Shown here piece by piece: positions 50,408 to 59,637 of a DNA stretch of 64,000 nt. The stretch covers positions 62,001 through 126,000 of the forward strand of contig CAUQBH010000006.1 of NCBI GenBank assembly GCA_963516675.1, in the 5' to 3' direction. Position 1 is the first letter of the stretch. Each line of letters starts with the position of its first letter. The position numbers and the translations under genes are program-made. The DNA comes from JABCPE02 sp963516675 (GTDB lineage Bacteria; Bacteroidota; Bacteroidia; Flavobacteriales; Weeksellaceae). Under the pieces are notes generated by a model. It did no database searches. It saw nothing but the letters and a program-made list of their open reading frames with translations, and was not told where the DNA came from.

Positions 50408-51376
50408 ATGTTTTTTTGGGATAAAATTTTCGGAAAAAAGGAGAGGAAATCAGTCACTATTCATGTTGATAAAGAGAATTTTAAGATAAATGGAAAAGTT
50501 TTTTCTTTTCCGTTTTTATATTCTGATTTAAAAGAAATTTTGGGCGAGCCTACCCGTATCCAAATGAGTGATGGCAAGGCTGATGAGGACGGCTATGTGC
50601 TTCCTTCGCGCTACTCTTGGGATGATTTAGGTATTGATGCTTTGGAGAAGTTCCAAGGAAAGGTGGTGGAACTGAATCTGCAGATTTCAAAAACCAAGCC
50701 TTATCCGTTTTCTCCTGAAAACCCTTTTTCTGGGGAATTTTTGATTGATGGAAAACCATATCAAGAGGCGATTAAAATCAAAAAAGAGGATTACCTTTTT
50801 GTTGAATTTAATGTTGGTAAAATGGAGATTTCTGCTCGTATAGCCAGCGAAAAAGAAGAAAACTGTCAGCCACAGGAAATCATGAGTGTCTGTATTTGTC
50901 AGACCGAACCAAAGCTTAAATCTAAAAAGAAAAATCCATATAAATTTAAAAAGGAAAAAGGCGAAATTATTGATTTTAAGGACTTTAATTTTAAATTATT
51001 GGTTATAGAAGAACTGATGTATAATCAGGATTTACTAAAACCAAAATTTGATATTTATGATTTTGTAGAATACGCAGAGCGGGAGATAAATCCAGATGAA
51101 GATGGCTATGAGCCTATTCCAGAAGCTTTGGAATATTTCCGAAATTTGGAAATTCCTAAAAAATGGACAGAAAAAATCACAGAACTTTATCAAGATGGAG
51201 GAAATGAAATCTACATGCAGATTTCTCCGCAGTGGGATGGCGAGGATGAGATTTATAATGTTCAGTCTTTTGACGATGTAGAAAATTTTCCTCGATTAAA
51301 GAAAATTACTGCTTTTAATATCAATGATGAAGTGTGTGAATTTTTGAAGAATAAAGGAATAGAAATAGGGAACTAA
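50408..51376 (+). CDS. Hypothetical two-domain protein (DUF7738/DUF6892-like)
   Basis: A 322-residue cytoplasmic protein. The N-terminal part (FFWDKIFGKKERKSVTIHVD, KVFSFPFLYSDLKEILGEP, SWDDLGIDA) looks like the small beta domain I associate with DUF7738. The C-terminal part (IIDFKDFNFKLLVIEELMY, KKWTEKITELYQDGGNEIYM and DVENFPRLKKITAFNI) looks like DUF6892, which is seen in immunity-type proteins. These are pattern judgements with moderate confidence. It lies between the DKNYY gene and the MetH N-terminal half. Confidence 0.6.
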   Translation: MFFWDKIFGKKERKSVTIHVDKENFKINGKVFSFPFLYSDLKEILGEPTRIQMSDGKADEDGYVLPSRYSWDDLGIDALEKFQGKVVELNLQISKTKPYPFSPENPFSGEFLIDGKPYQEAIKIKKEDYLFVEFNVGKMEISARIASEKEENCQPQEIMSVCICQTEPKLKSKKKNPYKFKKEKGEIIDFKDFNFKLLVIEELMYNQDLLKPKFDIYDFVEYAEREINPDEDGYEPIPEALEYFRNLEIPKKWTEKITELYQDGGNEIYMQISPQWDGEDEIYNVQSFDDVENFPRLKKITAFNINDEVCEFLKNKGIEIGN

Positions 51377-51394
51377 TATTTAAATAAAATAAAC

Positions 51395-52396
51395 TTGAAA
51401 AATACAAAACAATTAAATGATGCATTAGAGCATCGGATTTTGATTCTGGATGGAGCCATGGGAACCATGATTCAGAAGTATAATCTTACCGAAGAAGACT
51501 ATCGCGGCGAGCAGTTCCGTGATTGGGCATATCCCGTGAAAGGGAATAATGATATGCTGTCCATCACCAAACCCAGCGTGATAGATGAAATCCACAGACA
51601 ATATCTGGAGGCTGGGGCGGACATTATAGAAACCAATACTTTTTCCAGTACGACCATTGCGATGGCGGACTACCATATGGAGGATTTTGTTTATCAGCTC
51701 AATTATGAATCTGCAAAACTTGCCCGAAAAGCCTGTGATGATTATACCGCTAAAACTCCAGACAAACCGAGATTTGTGGCAGGGGCTATTGGGCCTACAA
51801 ATAAAACAGCCAGCCTTAGCCCAGATGTGAATGACCCAGGCTACAGAGCTATTACCTTTGATGAACTGAGAAAAGCTTATAAACAACAAGCGGAGGCATT
51901 ATTAGATGGCGGTGCTGATATTCTCTTGGTGGAAACTATTTTTGACACGCTCAATGCAAAGGCGGCTCTTTTTGCAATTGATGAAATTCAGGAGGAGAGA
52001 GGAATCCGTATTCCTACGATGGTTTCAGGGACTATTACTGATGCCTCTGGGCGTACCCTAAGTGGACAGACTGCGGAGGCTTTCCTTATTTCGGTTTCTC
52101 ATTTGGATTTGCTGAGTATTGGGTTTAATTGTGCTTTGGGTGCGAAACAGCTTGTTCCATATTTAGAGGCTGTCGCTCCACAAACTCACTTTAGGATTTC
52201 TGCACACCCGAATGCTGGGCTTCCTAATGCCTTTGGGCAGTATGATGAAACTCCTGAGCAGACCGCAGAACAGATAAAAGAATATCTGGATAAAGGATTG
52301 ATAAACATTATTGGTGGCTGCTGTGGTACTACGCCAGAGCATATAAAGGCTCTTTCAGACCTTGCAAAAGACTATAAACCAAGAAAAAATACTTAA
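51395..52396 (+). CDS. metH: Methionine synthase, N-terminal (homocysteine-binding) half
   Basis: A 333-residue homocysteine S-methyltransferase domain: DGAMGTMIQKY, ETNTFSSTTIAMADY, AGAIGPTNKTASLSPD, then zinc-ligand cysteines in FNCALGAKQL and the pair Cys309-Cys310 in GGCCGTTPEH. It is the first module of cobalamin-dependent MetH on its own, as is usual in flavobacteria; the other modules are encoded at 53732-56404. The start is TTG at 51395, because no in-frame ATG occurs between the preceding TAA (about 51374) and the conserved DGAMG motif. An OmpA gene separates it from its partner half. Confidence 0.93.
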   Translation: MKNTKQLNDALEHRILILDGAMGTMIQKYNLTEEDYRGEQFRDWAYPVKGNNDMLSITKPSVIDEIHRQYLEAGADIIETNTFSSTTIAMADYHMEDFVYQLNYESAKLARKACDDYTAKTPDKPRFVAGAIGPTNKTASLSPDVNDPGYRAITFDELRKAYKQQAEALLDGGADILLVETIFDTLNAKAALFAIDEIQEERGIRIPTMVSGTITDASGRTLSGQTAEAFLISVSHLDLLSIGFNCALGAKQLVPYLEAVAPQTHFRISAHPNAGLPNAFGQYDETPEQTAEQIKEYLDKGLINIIGGCCGTTPEHIKALSDLAKDYKPRKNT

Positions 52397-52444
52397 AAAG
52401 TGTTAAAAAATCATAAAATAAATATGCTCTTTCGAAATAAAATG

Positions 52445-52452
52445 TATATTTG
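52445..52452 (+). promoter_or_regulatory. -7 promoter element of the OmpA gene
   Basis: TATATTTG, 30 nt before the ATG at 52482, in the 85-bp gap after metH N-terminal half; it matches the TAnnTTTG consensus exactly. Confidence 0.55.
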
Positions 52453-52481
52453 CACCATTAATTCATAAAATTAGTTTAGAA

Positions 52482-53612
52482 ATGAAGAAGATTTTCTTAT
52501 CAGTAATGTTAGCAGGTGCTGCAGTAGCAGCTAATGCACAGAGTGTTGGTAGTATTAGCAACAGTAAATTTTTTGATAACTGGCAAGTAGGTGTAAATGT
52601 AGGTGGATACACTCCAACTACAGGACATCCTTTCTTTAAGTCTACAAGACTTAACTTCGGTGTAGAAGTAGGAAAACAAATATCTCCTAGCTTCCGTCTT
52701 AGTGCAGATGGTGTTGCTTATATTAATGATAATGTAGATGGGTATCGTAACCCATTACTTATCGAGCGTACTAATGTAGCTATGTTAGGTAACTTTAATC
52801 TTAGCAATATCTTTGCAGGATATAAAGGAGCTCCTCGTACATTTGAAGTAGAAGTTTTCGCTGGACCAGGATGGTCTCATTCTTACTATCCAGGTAGAAA
52901 TGATTCTAATGAAATGACTGTTAAAGCTGGTGCTAACTTCTTGCTTAACTTAGGTTCTTCTAAAGCTTGGGCTGTTAAGCTTAGTCCTTCAATCCTATAC
53001 GGTTTGACACCTGCAGATCAGCAAGAACATAGCCTTAACAACAACAACTCTATTACACAAGCAAGTTTAGGAATTGTTTACAGATTTAAAGGAAGCAACG
53101 GAGCTCACCACATCACTGCAGCTCAGGCATCTGCACCTGTAGTAGAGGATAACTCTGGAGCACTTCGTGGAGAATTAAGCGAAAAAGACAGAGAATTGAG
53201 AGATGCTAGAAACCGTATCCACGAATTGGAAGGAGAACTAGCAGAAGCTCGTAACAGAAAACCAGAAGTAGAAACTGTGGTAGAAACTAAGAGAACTCTA
53301 GAGTCTGTAGTTACTTTCGCACAAGGAAAAACTATCATCGCTCCTTCTCAACAACCGAATGTAGCTAGAATCGCTACTTATTTGAAGAAATATCCTAACA
53401 GTAAAGTTGTTATCAAAGGATTTGCTTCACCAGAAGGAAGTGTTGAAGTTAACGAAAGAATCGCTAAAGCTCGTGCAGAAGCAGTTAAAGCTGTTCTTGT
53501 TAAACAATACAAAATTGATGGAGATCGTATCGTAGCAGAAGGAAACGGTATTGGTCACATGTTCTCAGAACCAGATTGGAACAGAGTAAGTATTGCTACT
53601 ATCAAAGAATAA
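52482..53612 (+). CDS. OmpA-family outer-membrane protein
   Basis: A 376-residue outer-membrane protein with a signal peptide (MLAGAAVAANA, then QS), a barrel of about eight strands (residues 25-205) and a coiled-coil linker of Glu/Arg-rich helices (RELRDARNRIHELEGELAE). The C-terminal OmpA domain (VVIKGFASPEGSVEVNERI then KARAEAVKAVLV) binds peptidoglycan. It resembles the abundant P41/OmpA proteins of flavobacterial surfaces. Its codon use is plainly different from neighbours, with many GCT, GGT and AAC codons, as expected for a very highly expressed gene. It has its own promoter and a strong terminator at 53636-53674. Confidence 0.93.
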   Translation: MKKIFLSVMLAGAAVAANAQSVGSISNSKFFDNWQVGVNVGGYTPTTGHPFFKSTRLNFGVEVGKQISPSFRLSADGVAYINDNVDGYRNPLLIERTNVAMLGNFNLSNIFAGYKGAPRTFEVEVFAGPGWSHSYYPGRNDSNEMTVKAGANFLLNLGSSKAWAVKLSPSILYGLTPADQQEHSLNNNNSITQASLGIVYRFKGSNGAHHITAAQASAPVVEDNSGALRGELSEKDRELRDARNRIHELEGELAEARNRKPEVETVVETKRTLESVVTFAQGKTIIAPSQQPNVARIATYLKKYPNSKVVIKGFASPEGSVEVNERIAKARAEAVKAVLVKQYKIDGDRIVAEGNGIGHMFSEPDWNRVSIATIKE

Positions 53613-53635
53613 TTTAAAATTGTTCAATGTTTCAT

Positions 53636-53674
53636 AAAAATAGGAAGGTAAAATTTTACCTTCCTATTTTTTTA
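53636..53674 (+). terminator. OmpA terminator
   Basis: AAAAATAGGAAGGTAAAA pairs perfectly with TTTTACCTTCCTATTTTT and is followed by more T's, directly after the ompA stop. Confidence 0.9.
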
Positions 53675-53690
53675 TGTTTTTTAAAAAACT

Positions 53691-53698
53691 TACCTTTG
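53691..53698 (+). promoter_or_regulatory. -7 promoter element of metH C-terminal half
   Basis: TACCTTTG, 33 nt upstream of the ATG at 53732, after the ompA terminator; this half has its own transcription start. Confidence 0.5.
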
Positions 53699-53731
53699 GA
53701 TCTTTATAATTTTAACTGAAAATAACCATAC

Positions 53732-56404
53732 ATGAGATATTTAAAACTTTCAGGGCTTGAGCCGCTCATAATTACGCCAGAATCTAATTTTGTGAATGTA
53801 GGAGAGCGGACAAATGTAGCAGGATCGAAGAAATTTTTGAGGCTGATAGGTGAAGGAAATTTTACAGAAGCTTTAGAAATTGCCCGAAATCAGGTGGAGG
53901 GTGGAGCCCAGATTTTGGATGTAAATATGGATGACGGACTGATAGATGGGAAAGCCTCGATGGTGAAATTTCTCAATCTGATAGCTTCAGAGCCCGATAT
54001 TGCTCGTATTCCCATTATGATAGACTCTTCCCGTTGGGAGATTTTAGAAGCTGGATTGCAGGTGGTTCAAGGAAAATCGGTGGTGAATTCCATTAGTTTA
54101 AAAGAGGGAGAAGAGGAGTTTATCCGCCAAGCGAAAATTATAAAAAGATACGGTGCGGCGGTTATTGTAATGGCTTTCGATGAAGTGAGCCAAGCCGATA
54201 ATTACCAGCGAAGAATAGAGATAGCAGAGCGTTCGTATAAAATCTTGGTGGACAAGGTAGGCTTTCCGCCAGAAGATATTATTTTTGACCTTAATATTTT
54301 CCCTGTAGCTACCGGAATGGAGGAGCATAAGCGAAATGCAATTGATTTTATAGAAGCTACAAGGTGGGTTCGTCAGAATCTTCCATATGTGTCGGTGAGT
54401 GGCGGAGTTTCTAATGTTTCGTTTTCTTTTAGAGGAAATGATGCGGTGCGGGAAGCCATGCACTCAGTATTTCTGTATCATGCCATAAAAGCAGGGATGA
54501 ATATGGGAATTGTAAACCCTACGATGCTGGAGGTCTATGATGAAATTCCCAAAGACCTTTTGGAACTGGTAGAAGATGTAATATTAGACCGAAGAGATGA
54601 TGCTACGGAGCGTTTGCTGGACTATTCCGAAAAAGTAAAATCAGTCAAAAAAGAAAAAGTAGAAGACCTATCTTGGCGCGAACAGCCTTTGCAGGAACGC
54701 ATCACATATTCATTAGTAAAAGGCGTGGACAAATTCATCGAGGAGGATATGGAAGCGGCTTTGAAGGAAGCGAGACGACCGCTGGATGTGATAGAAATTA
54801 ACCTGATGACTGGGATGAGCGTAGTGGGCGACCTTTTCGGGAGTGGAAAAATGTTTCTTCCGCAAGTGGTAAAATCTGCAAGGGTGATGAAACGGGCAGT
54901 GGCTTATTTGGAGCCCTTCATAGAGGCGGAAAAAGACACTTCTAAACCTTCTAATGGTAAAATTCTTTTAGCGACGGTGAAAGGCGATGTTCATGATATT
55001 GGTAAAAATATCGTGGGCGTGGTACTAGCGTGTAACAACTATGAAATCATAGACTTAGGTGTGATGGTGCCTTGTGAAAAAATCATTCAGACAGCCATAG
55101 AACAAAAGGTGGATATCATCGGGCTGAGTGGTTTGATTACGCCGAGTCTGGATGAAATGGAATATGTAGCATCTGAACTAGATAGGCAAAATCTGGATTT
55201 TCCACTGCTGATAGGAGGTGCAACAACTTCCAAAGCCCATACAGCTGTGAAGATTGCGCCAAAATATCGCAATACAGTGGTGCATGGCGGAGATGCTTCA
55301 CGAACGGTAAATATTGTAAATTCACTATTGAGCGAAGAAAAATCTGCTGAATACAAAAAAGAGCTTAAAAAGGAATACGATGAGTTCAGAGAGAAGTTTT
55401 TGGCACGACAGACAGACAAAGAATATGTATCCATACAGGAAGCAAGAGAAAAGAGATTTAAAATAGACTGGGAAAACGAAACCATCATTAAGCCTAAAAA
55501 ATTAGGAATTACAGTGATTGAAGATCAGGATTTCCGTGAGCTTCTTCCTTTCGTGGATTGGTCTCCGTTTTTCCGAAGTTGGGATTTGCACGGCAGATAT
55601 CCAGATATTTTGGAAGATGAAAAAGTAGGAGAGCAGGCTCGTGAGCTTTGGGCTGATGCACAGGTGATTTTAGATAAAATTCTAAACGAAAAATTGCTTA
55701 AAGCCAAGGCTATTTTTGGGCTTTTCCCAGCTAATTCTAATGAACGAGATGATATTATTTTAGATAAAGATGGGGAAGAATTTGTTTTCCGAACACTTCG
55801 CCAGCAGCTGAAAAAATCAGTAGGAAAGGAGTATTTCGCCTTGTCGGACTTTATAGCGCCGCAAAGCACTGGGAAACAAGACTATATAGGTGCTTTCGCA
55901 GTGACGGCTGGTTTTGGTACGGATGAATTGGTGAAATATTATGAAGCTCAAAATGATGACTATTCTACCATCATGGCGAAGGCTTTGGCGGATAGGTTTG
56001 CGGAGGCGTTTGCGGAATTTCTGCATTGGAAAGTGAGAAAAGAATACTGGGGATATGCAGCGGATGAAAGCCTTAGCAATGAGGAATTGATAGATGAGGA
56101 ATACAAGGGTATCCGCCCTGCGCCAGGCTATCCAGCATGTCCAGACCATTTGGAAAGGGCTACCATTTGGGAACTTCTGAAAGTGAAAGAAACCATCGGT
56201 ATAGAGCTGATGGATGCTGGTCTGGCGATGTATCCTACGGCAGCGGTTTCGGGGTATTATTTTGCTAATGCAAAGGCGAAATATTTCGGGGTTGGTAAAA
56301 TCTGTGAAGACCAGCTGAAAGATTATACCGAAAGAAAGGGCGTAGATGAGGAATTTGCTAGAAAATGGCTGAGTCCTATTTTGGCAGGAAAACAAAATAT
56401 TTAA
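53732..56404 (+). CDS. metH: Methionine synthase, folate/cobalamin/SAM-activation half
   Basis: An 890-residue protein with the remaining three MetH modules. The pterin-binding domain starts at NVGERTNVAGSKKF; the cobalamin-binding domain has the axial ligand His421 in GDVHDIGKNIVGVV and GLSGLITPSLDEM; the SAM activation domain ends with RPAPGYPACPDHLER and the AVSGYYFANAKAKYF motif. With the separate N-terminal half it transfers the methyl group from methyl-THF to homocysteine through B12. It has its own promoter and is followed by a gene remnant and metF. Confidence 0.95.
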   Translation: MRYLKLSGLEPLIITPESNFVNVGERTNVAGSKKFLRLIGEGNFTEALEIARNQVEGGAQILDVNMDDGLIDGKASMVKFLNLIASEPDIARIPIMIDSSRWEILEAGLQVVQGKSVVNSISLKEGEEEFIRQAKIIKRYGAAVIVMAFDEVSQADNYQRRIEIAERSYKILVDKVGFPPEDIIFDLNIFPVATGMEEHKRNAIDFIEATRWVRQNLPYVSVSGGVSNVSFSFRGNDAVREAMHSVFLYHAIKAGMNMGIVNPTMLEVYDEIPKDLLELVEDVILDRRDDATERLLDYSEKVKSVKKEKVEDLSWREQPLQERITYSLVKGVDKFIEEDMEAALKEARRPLDVIEINLMTGMSVVGDLFGSGKMFLPQVVKSARVMKRAVAYLEPFIEAEKDTSKPSNGKILLATVKGDVHDIGKNIVGVVLACNNYEIIDLGVMVPCEKIIQTAIEQKVDIIGLSGLITPSLDEMEYVASELDRQNLDFPLLIGGATTSKAHTAVKIAPKYRNTVVHGGDASRTVNIVNSLLSEEKSAEYKKELKKEYDEFREKFLARQTDKEYVSIQEAREKRFKIDWENETIIKPKKLGITVIEDQDFRELLPFVDWSPFFRSWDLHGRYPDILEDEKVGEQARELWADAQVILDKILNEKLLKAKAIFGLFPANSNERDDIILDKDGEEFVFRTLRQQLKKSVGKEYFALSDFIAPQSTGKQDYIGAFAVTAGFGTDELVKYYEAQNDDYSTIMAKALADRFAEAFAEFLHWKVRKEYWGYAADESLSNEELIDEEYKGIRPAPGYPACPDHLERATIWELLKVKETIGIELMDAGLAMYPTAAVSGYYFANAKAKYFGVGKICEDQLKDYTERKGVDEEFARKWLSPILAGKQNI

Positions 56405-56422
56405 ATAAGGTTTGAATAGAGA

Positions 56423-56673
56423 ATGAGTTGGTATGCATTATTCTTATTATTAGGAATAAATGTTTGGGGACAAGAGCAGGAAATAGAGCCTATCAATACG
56501 GACAGACCAGACCAAAACATAATTTATCTGCTGGGCTGGAATATCTCTTAACCAATGATTTACAATTAGACGCCATAGCAGGATTTTCTGTTTTTAAATC
56601 GGAATCAGATAATTTCGTAGCTTTGGGCGTAGCGTATAGATTTAAAAATAAACAACAAAATAGACAATCATGA
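56423..56673 (+). pseudogene. Remnant of an outer-membrane transporter gene
   Basis: The first frame (ATG 56423) gives a signal-like start MSWYALFLLLGINVWGQ and then INTDRPDQ, the typical start of a family of Bacteroidota outer-membrane transporter proteins, and stops after 42 codons. The second frame (open through 56673) holds KHNLSAGLEYLLTNDLQLD then AIAGFSVFKSES and LGVAYRFK, which is the last strands of the same family. The middle 150-200 residues are missing, and the ends meet in different frames near 56505. It looks like an internal deletion of a full gene. The last four bases overlap the metF start. Confidence 0.7.
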
Positions 56674-57626
56674 AAGTAACAGAACACATAGAAAAAGCCA
56701 ATGGTAAGACCCTTTTTTCGTTTGAAATTTTGCCACCGCTTAAAGGACAGAATATCAATTTGTTCTTTGATGCTATAGACCCTCTTTTGGAGTATTCACC
56801 TAGTTTTATTAATGTGACTTATCACAGAGAAGAATATGAATATATAGAGCGTGAAAATGGGCTGTTGGAAAGGAGAGTGGTGAGAAAACGGCCAGGAACA
56901 GTGGGTATCTGTGCGGCAATCCAAAACAGATATCATATAGATGCTATTCCGCATATCTTGTGTGGAGGTTTTAATAGAGAGGAAACGGAGAATTTCCTGA
57001 TAGACTTGGATTTCTTGGAGATAGATAATGTGATGGCTCTTCGTGGTGATGTGATGAAGTCTGAAACCTATTTTAAGCCAGAAAAAAACGGAAACGCCCA
57101 CGCCTCAGAATTAGTTCATCAAATCAAACAAATGAATAATGGGATTTATCTAGACCATAATATAGAACTGCCATCGCCGACCAATTTCTGCATTGGTGTT
57201 GCGGGTTATCCAGAAAAACACATGGAGGCGGCGAGTCTGCATCAGGATGTATTGAACCTGAAGAAAAAACAAGAAGCAGGAGCAGACTATGTAGTAACGC
57301 AGATGTTTTTTGATAATCAAAAATTCTTTGAATTCGTGGATAAATGCAAGGAAGAGGGTATAACTATTCCGATAATTCCAGGGCTGAAACCTATCACGGC
57401 AAAAAGCCAGCTGAGTATGCTTCCATATCGTTTTAAGGTGGATTTACCAGATGATTTGGTGATTGAAATTACAAAATGTAAAACCGCTGCTGATGTGAAA
57501 CAGGTGGGAATAGAATGGTGTACAGCCCAAAGTAAAGAGCTGAAAGAAAGAGGTGTTCCTGCACTGCACTACTATTCTATGGGGCGCAGCGAAGGAGTGA
57601 AGCAGATAGTAAATGAAGTTTTTTAA
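56670..57626 (+). CDS. metF: Methylenetetrahydrofolate reductase
   Basis: A 318-residue FAD-dependent barrel enzyme that makes 5-methyl-THF, the methyl donor for MetH. The N-terminal FSFEILPPLKG motif holds the conserved Glu; FINVTYHREE, NVMALRGDV, FCIGVAGYPEKH, GADYVVTQMFFDN and PIIPGLKPIT are the family's conserved segments. The start overlaps the end of the upstream remnant by 4 bp. It is placed after MetH and ends before a hairpin. All core motifs are intact. Confidence 0.95.
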   Translation: MKVTEHIEKANGKTLFSFEILPPLKGQNINLFFDAIDPLLEYSPSFINVTYHREEYEYIERENGLLERRVVRKRPGTVGICAAIQNRYHIDAIPHILCGGFNREETENFLIDLDFLEIDNVMALRGDVMKSETYFKPEKNGNAHASELVHQIKQMNNGIYLDHNIELPSPTNFCIGVAGYPEKHMEAASLHQDVLNLKKKQEAGADYVVTQMFFDNQKFFEFVDKCKEEGITIPIIPGLKPITAKSQLSMLPYRFKVDLPDDLVIEITKCKTAADVKQVGIEWCTAQSKELKERGVPALHYYSMGRSEGVKQIVNEVF

Positions 57627-57638
57627 GAAAAAGTTTAA

Positions 57639-57675
57639 ATAAGAAAGTTCTGTTTCATGGGACTTTCTTATTTTG
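57639..57675 (+). terminator. metF terminator
   Basis: AATAAGAAAGT pairs with ACTTTCTTATT, followed by TTG TGTTT-type T-rich sequence, right after the metF stop. Confidence 0.7.
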
Positions 57676-57776
57676 TGTTTAAATATTGAAAAATTATATT
57701 TATATCTAAATATAGAAGTGTTGGAAGATTTGTAATTTTATGTTTAGTTTTTTTTCTTGAAAAAAATAATGTTTTT

Positions 57777-57810
57777 TTTGATGCATAATGTAATTAAAAT
57801 TTTATCTTTG
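57777..57810 (+). promoter_or_regulatory. Promoter of the acyl-CoA ligase gene (TTTG-N22-TATCTTTG)
   Basis: A TTTG at 57777-57780 and TATCTTTG at 57803-57810, with a 22-nt spacer, 21 nt before the ATG. Confidence 0.55.
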
Positions 57811-57830
57811 CAACACTTAATAACATATTT

Positions 57831-59612
57831 ATGAGCGTACTCAAATTAATTCATAATAATACTAAAACCATTGGGGATTTACCAGCTTTGTCTTTTAGGG
57901 AAAATGGAGTTTGGAAAACAAAGAGCTGGAGGGAGTTTGGAGAGGATTTAGCCCAAATTTCTAATGCTCTTAGCAGCCTTGGAATGGGGGCAGGAGACAG
58001 GCTAGCGATTTTTTCTGATAATTCCAAAGACTGGGTTTTGGTAGATTTTGCCAATCAGTCATTAGGAGCTATTACAGTGCCTATCTACGCCACGAATAGC
58101 AAGGAGCAGGTGGAATTTATCCTAAGACAAACAGAGATAAAGGTAATTTTGGTAGGAGCAGAGAAGCAGCTGGAGATTGTTAGAGAAATTAAACAAAATT
58201 CAGAATTCGTTGATTTACAGGTGATTTCTTCTGTTCAGTTGGAAAATTCTACAGAGCAGGAATACTACCTTCCTAAATGGAAAGATGCTTATGATAAAGA
58301 ATTCCAATATAAGGATATAGATATAGATATAAACAGCACAGCTACAATACTTTATACCTCTGGGACGACAGGGACACCGAAGGGAGTGGTTCTTACGCAT
58401 AAGAATTTTTATGCTGTGATTAAAGCGCATAAAGAGTTCTTTAATATAGAGAATCTTCATAACAAGGTTTCTATGGCGTTTTTGCCGCTAAGTCATATTT
58501 TTGAGCGTGGATGGTCTTCGTTTGTTTTTGCAACAGGAGGGCATGTGGCGGTTTTAGACAATCCAAAAGATGTTTCTCAGGCTTTGAAAGAAGTGAAACC
58601 TTGGGCAATGTGTTCTGTTCCAAGACTTTATGAAAAAATTTATCAAGTTTTGCTTAATAAAATAGAAGGTTCCAGCAGCCTGAAACAAGAGTTTTTCCGT
58701 AGAGCCCTTAGAATAGGCGTAAAATACTCAGAAAGAGTAAGAAAAGGAGAGAAAATTCCGTTTTTATTAGGACTGAAATATAAATTTTATTCGGCTCTGG
58801 TTTTTAAGAAAATCAGAAATGAACTTGGTGGAAACCTCAGCTTTATGCCTGTGGGCGGTGCGATGCTGAAAAAAGAAATTTCAGAGTTTTTCGCTGCCAT
58901 AGGAATGCCTATAATTGTAGGATATGGGTTGTCTGAGACTTGTGCTACGGTTACGGCGTATCCGACTGTGAATTTCGTTCACGGAAGTGTGGGGGTTCCG
59001 CTACCAGGGGTTGAAATAAAAATAGGAGAAGAAAATGAGATTTTGGTGAAGTATGATGGGGTGATGAAGGAATATTACAAAAATCCAGAGGAAACAGCGA
59101 AAGTTTTTACTGCGGATGGATATTTCCGAACAGGAGATGCTGGGCGTATCGATGAGAATGGGAATCTCTATATAGTGGATAGAATAAAGGATTTGATGAA
59201 GACTTCCAATGGGAAATACATCGCGCCGCAGTCTATCGAAATCCCATTGCAGACGCATCCGAGCATTTCACAAGCGCTTGTCGTAGCCGAAGGAAAACCA
59301 TATGTGACTTCGTTCATCGTTCCTAATTTTGAGGCGCTTTCTCAGGAGTTGGTAGAGTTTAAGGATTATCTAAAATTGAACCTTGCAGAAAAAATGAAAC
59401 TCTTGGAAATGCCGAATATAAAAGAGAAATTCCAAAAAATCATAGCAGAGGTGCAGAAAGGACAATCTTCCTATGAGCACATTAAAAAATTCATGCTGCT
59501 TCCAGAGGAATTTACCATCGAAAGGGGAGAGCTTACTCCTACTTTGAAAATTAAAAGAAAAGTAGTGATGGACAAGCTTCGCCACGAAATAGAGCGAATT
59601 TATAAAGATTAG
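57831..59612 (+). CDS. Long-chain fatty-acid CoA ligase (AMP-forming)
   Basis: A 593-residue adenylate-forming enzyme that activates fatty acids to acyl-CoA. The AMP-binding P-loop is ILYTSGTTGTPKGVVLTH; then SMAFLPLSHIFERG, MPVGGAMLKKEISEF, GYGLSETCATVTAY and the hinge DGYFRTGDAGRIDENG follow, with the LKxTSNGKYIAPQ segment typical of long-chain synthetases. There is no signal peptide. It has its own promoter and a hairpin after it. It might be one of several FadD-like enzymes. Confidence 0.93.
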   Translation: MSVLKLIHNNTKTIGDLPALSFRENGVWKTKSWREFGEDLAQISNALSSLGMGAGDRLAIFSDNSKDWVLVDFANQSLGAITVPIYATNSKEQVEFILRQTEIKVILVGAEKQLEIVREIKQNSEFVDLQVISSVQLENSTEQEYYLPKWKDAYDKEFQYKDIDIDINSTATILYTSGTTGTPKGVVLTHKNFYAVIKAHKEFFNIENLHNKVSMAFLPLSHIFERGWSSFVFATGGHVAVLDNPKDVSQALKEVKPWAMCSVPRLYEKIYQVLLNKIEGSSSLKQEFFRRALRIGVKYSERVRKGEKIPFLLGLKYKFYSALVFKKIRNELGGNLSFMPVGGAMLKKEISEFFAAIGMPIIVGYGLSETCATVTAYPTVNFVHGSVGVPLPGVEIKIGEENEILVKYDGVMKEYYKNPEETAKVFTADGYFRTGDAGRIDENGNLYIVDRIKDLMKTSNGKYIAPQSIEIPLQTHPSISQALVVAEGKPYVTSFIVPNFEALSQELVEFKDYLKLNLAEKMKLLEMPNIKEKFQKIIAEVQKGQSSYEHIKKFMLLPEEFTIERGELTPTLKIKRKVVMDKLRHEIERIYKD

Positions 59613-59637
59613 TTTTAAAATATTATTTATTATTAAG

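Noticed and set aside
53612..53732. Cobalamin riboswitch ahead of metH
   Set aside because: The gap is only 120 bp, is mostly terminator and promoter, and has no B12-box sequence.
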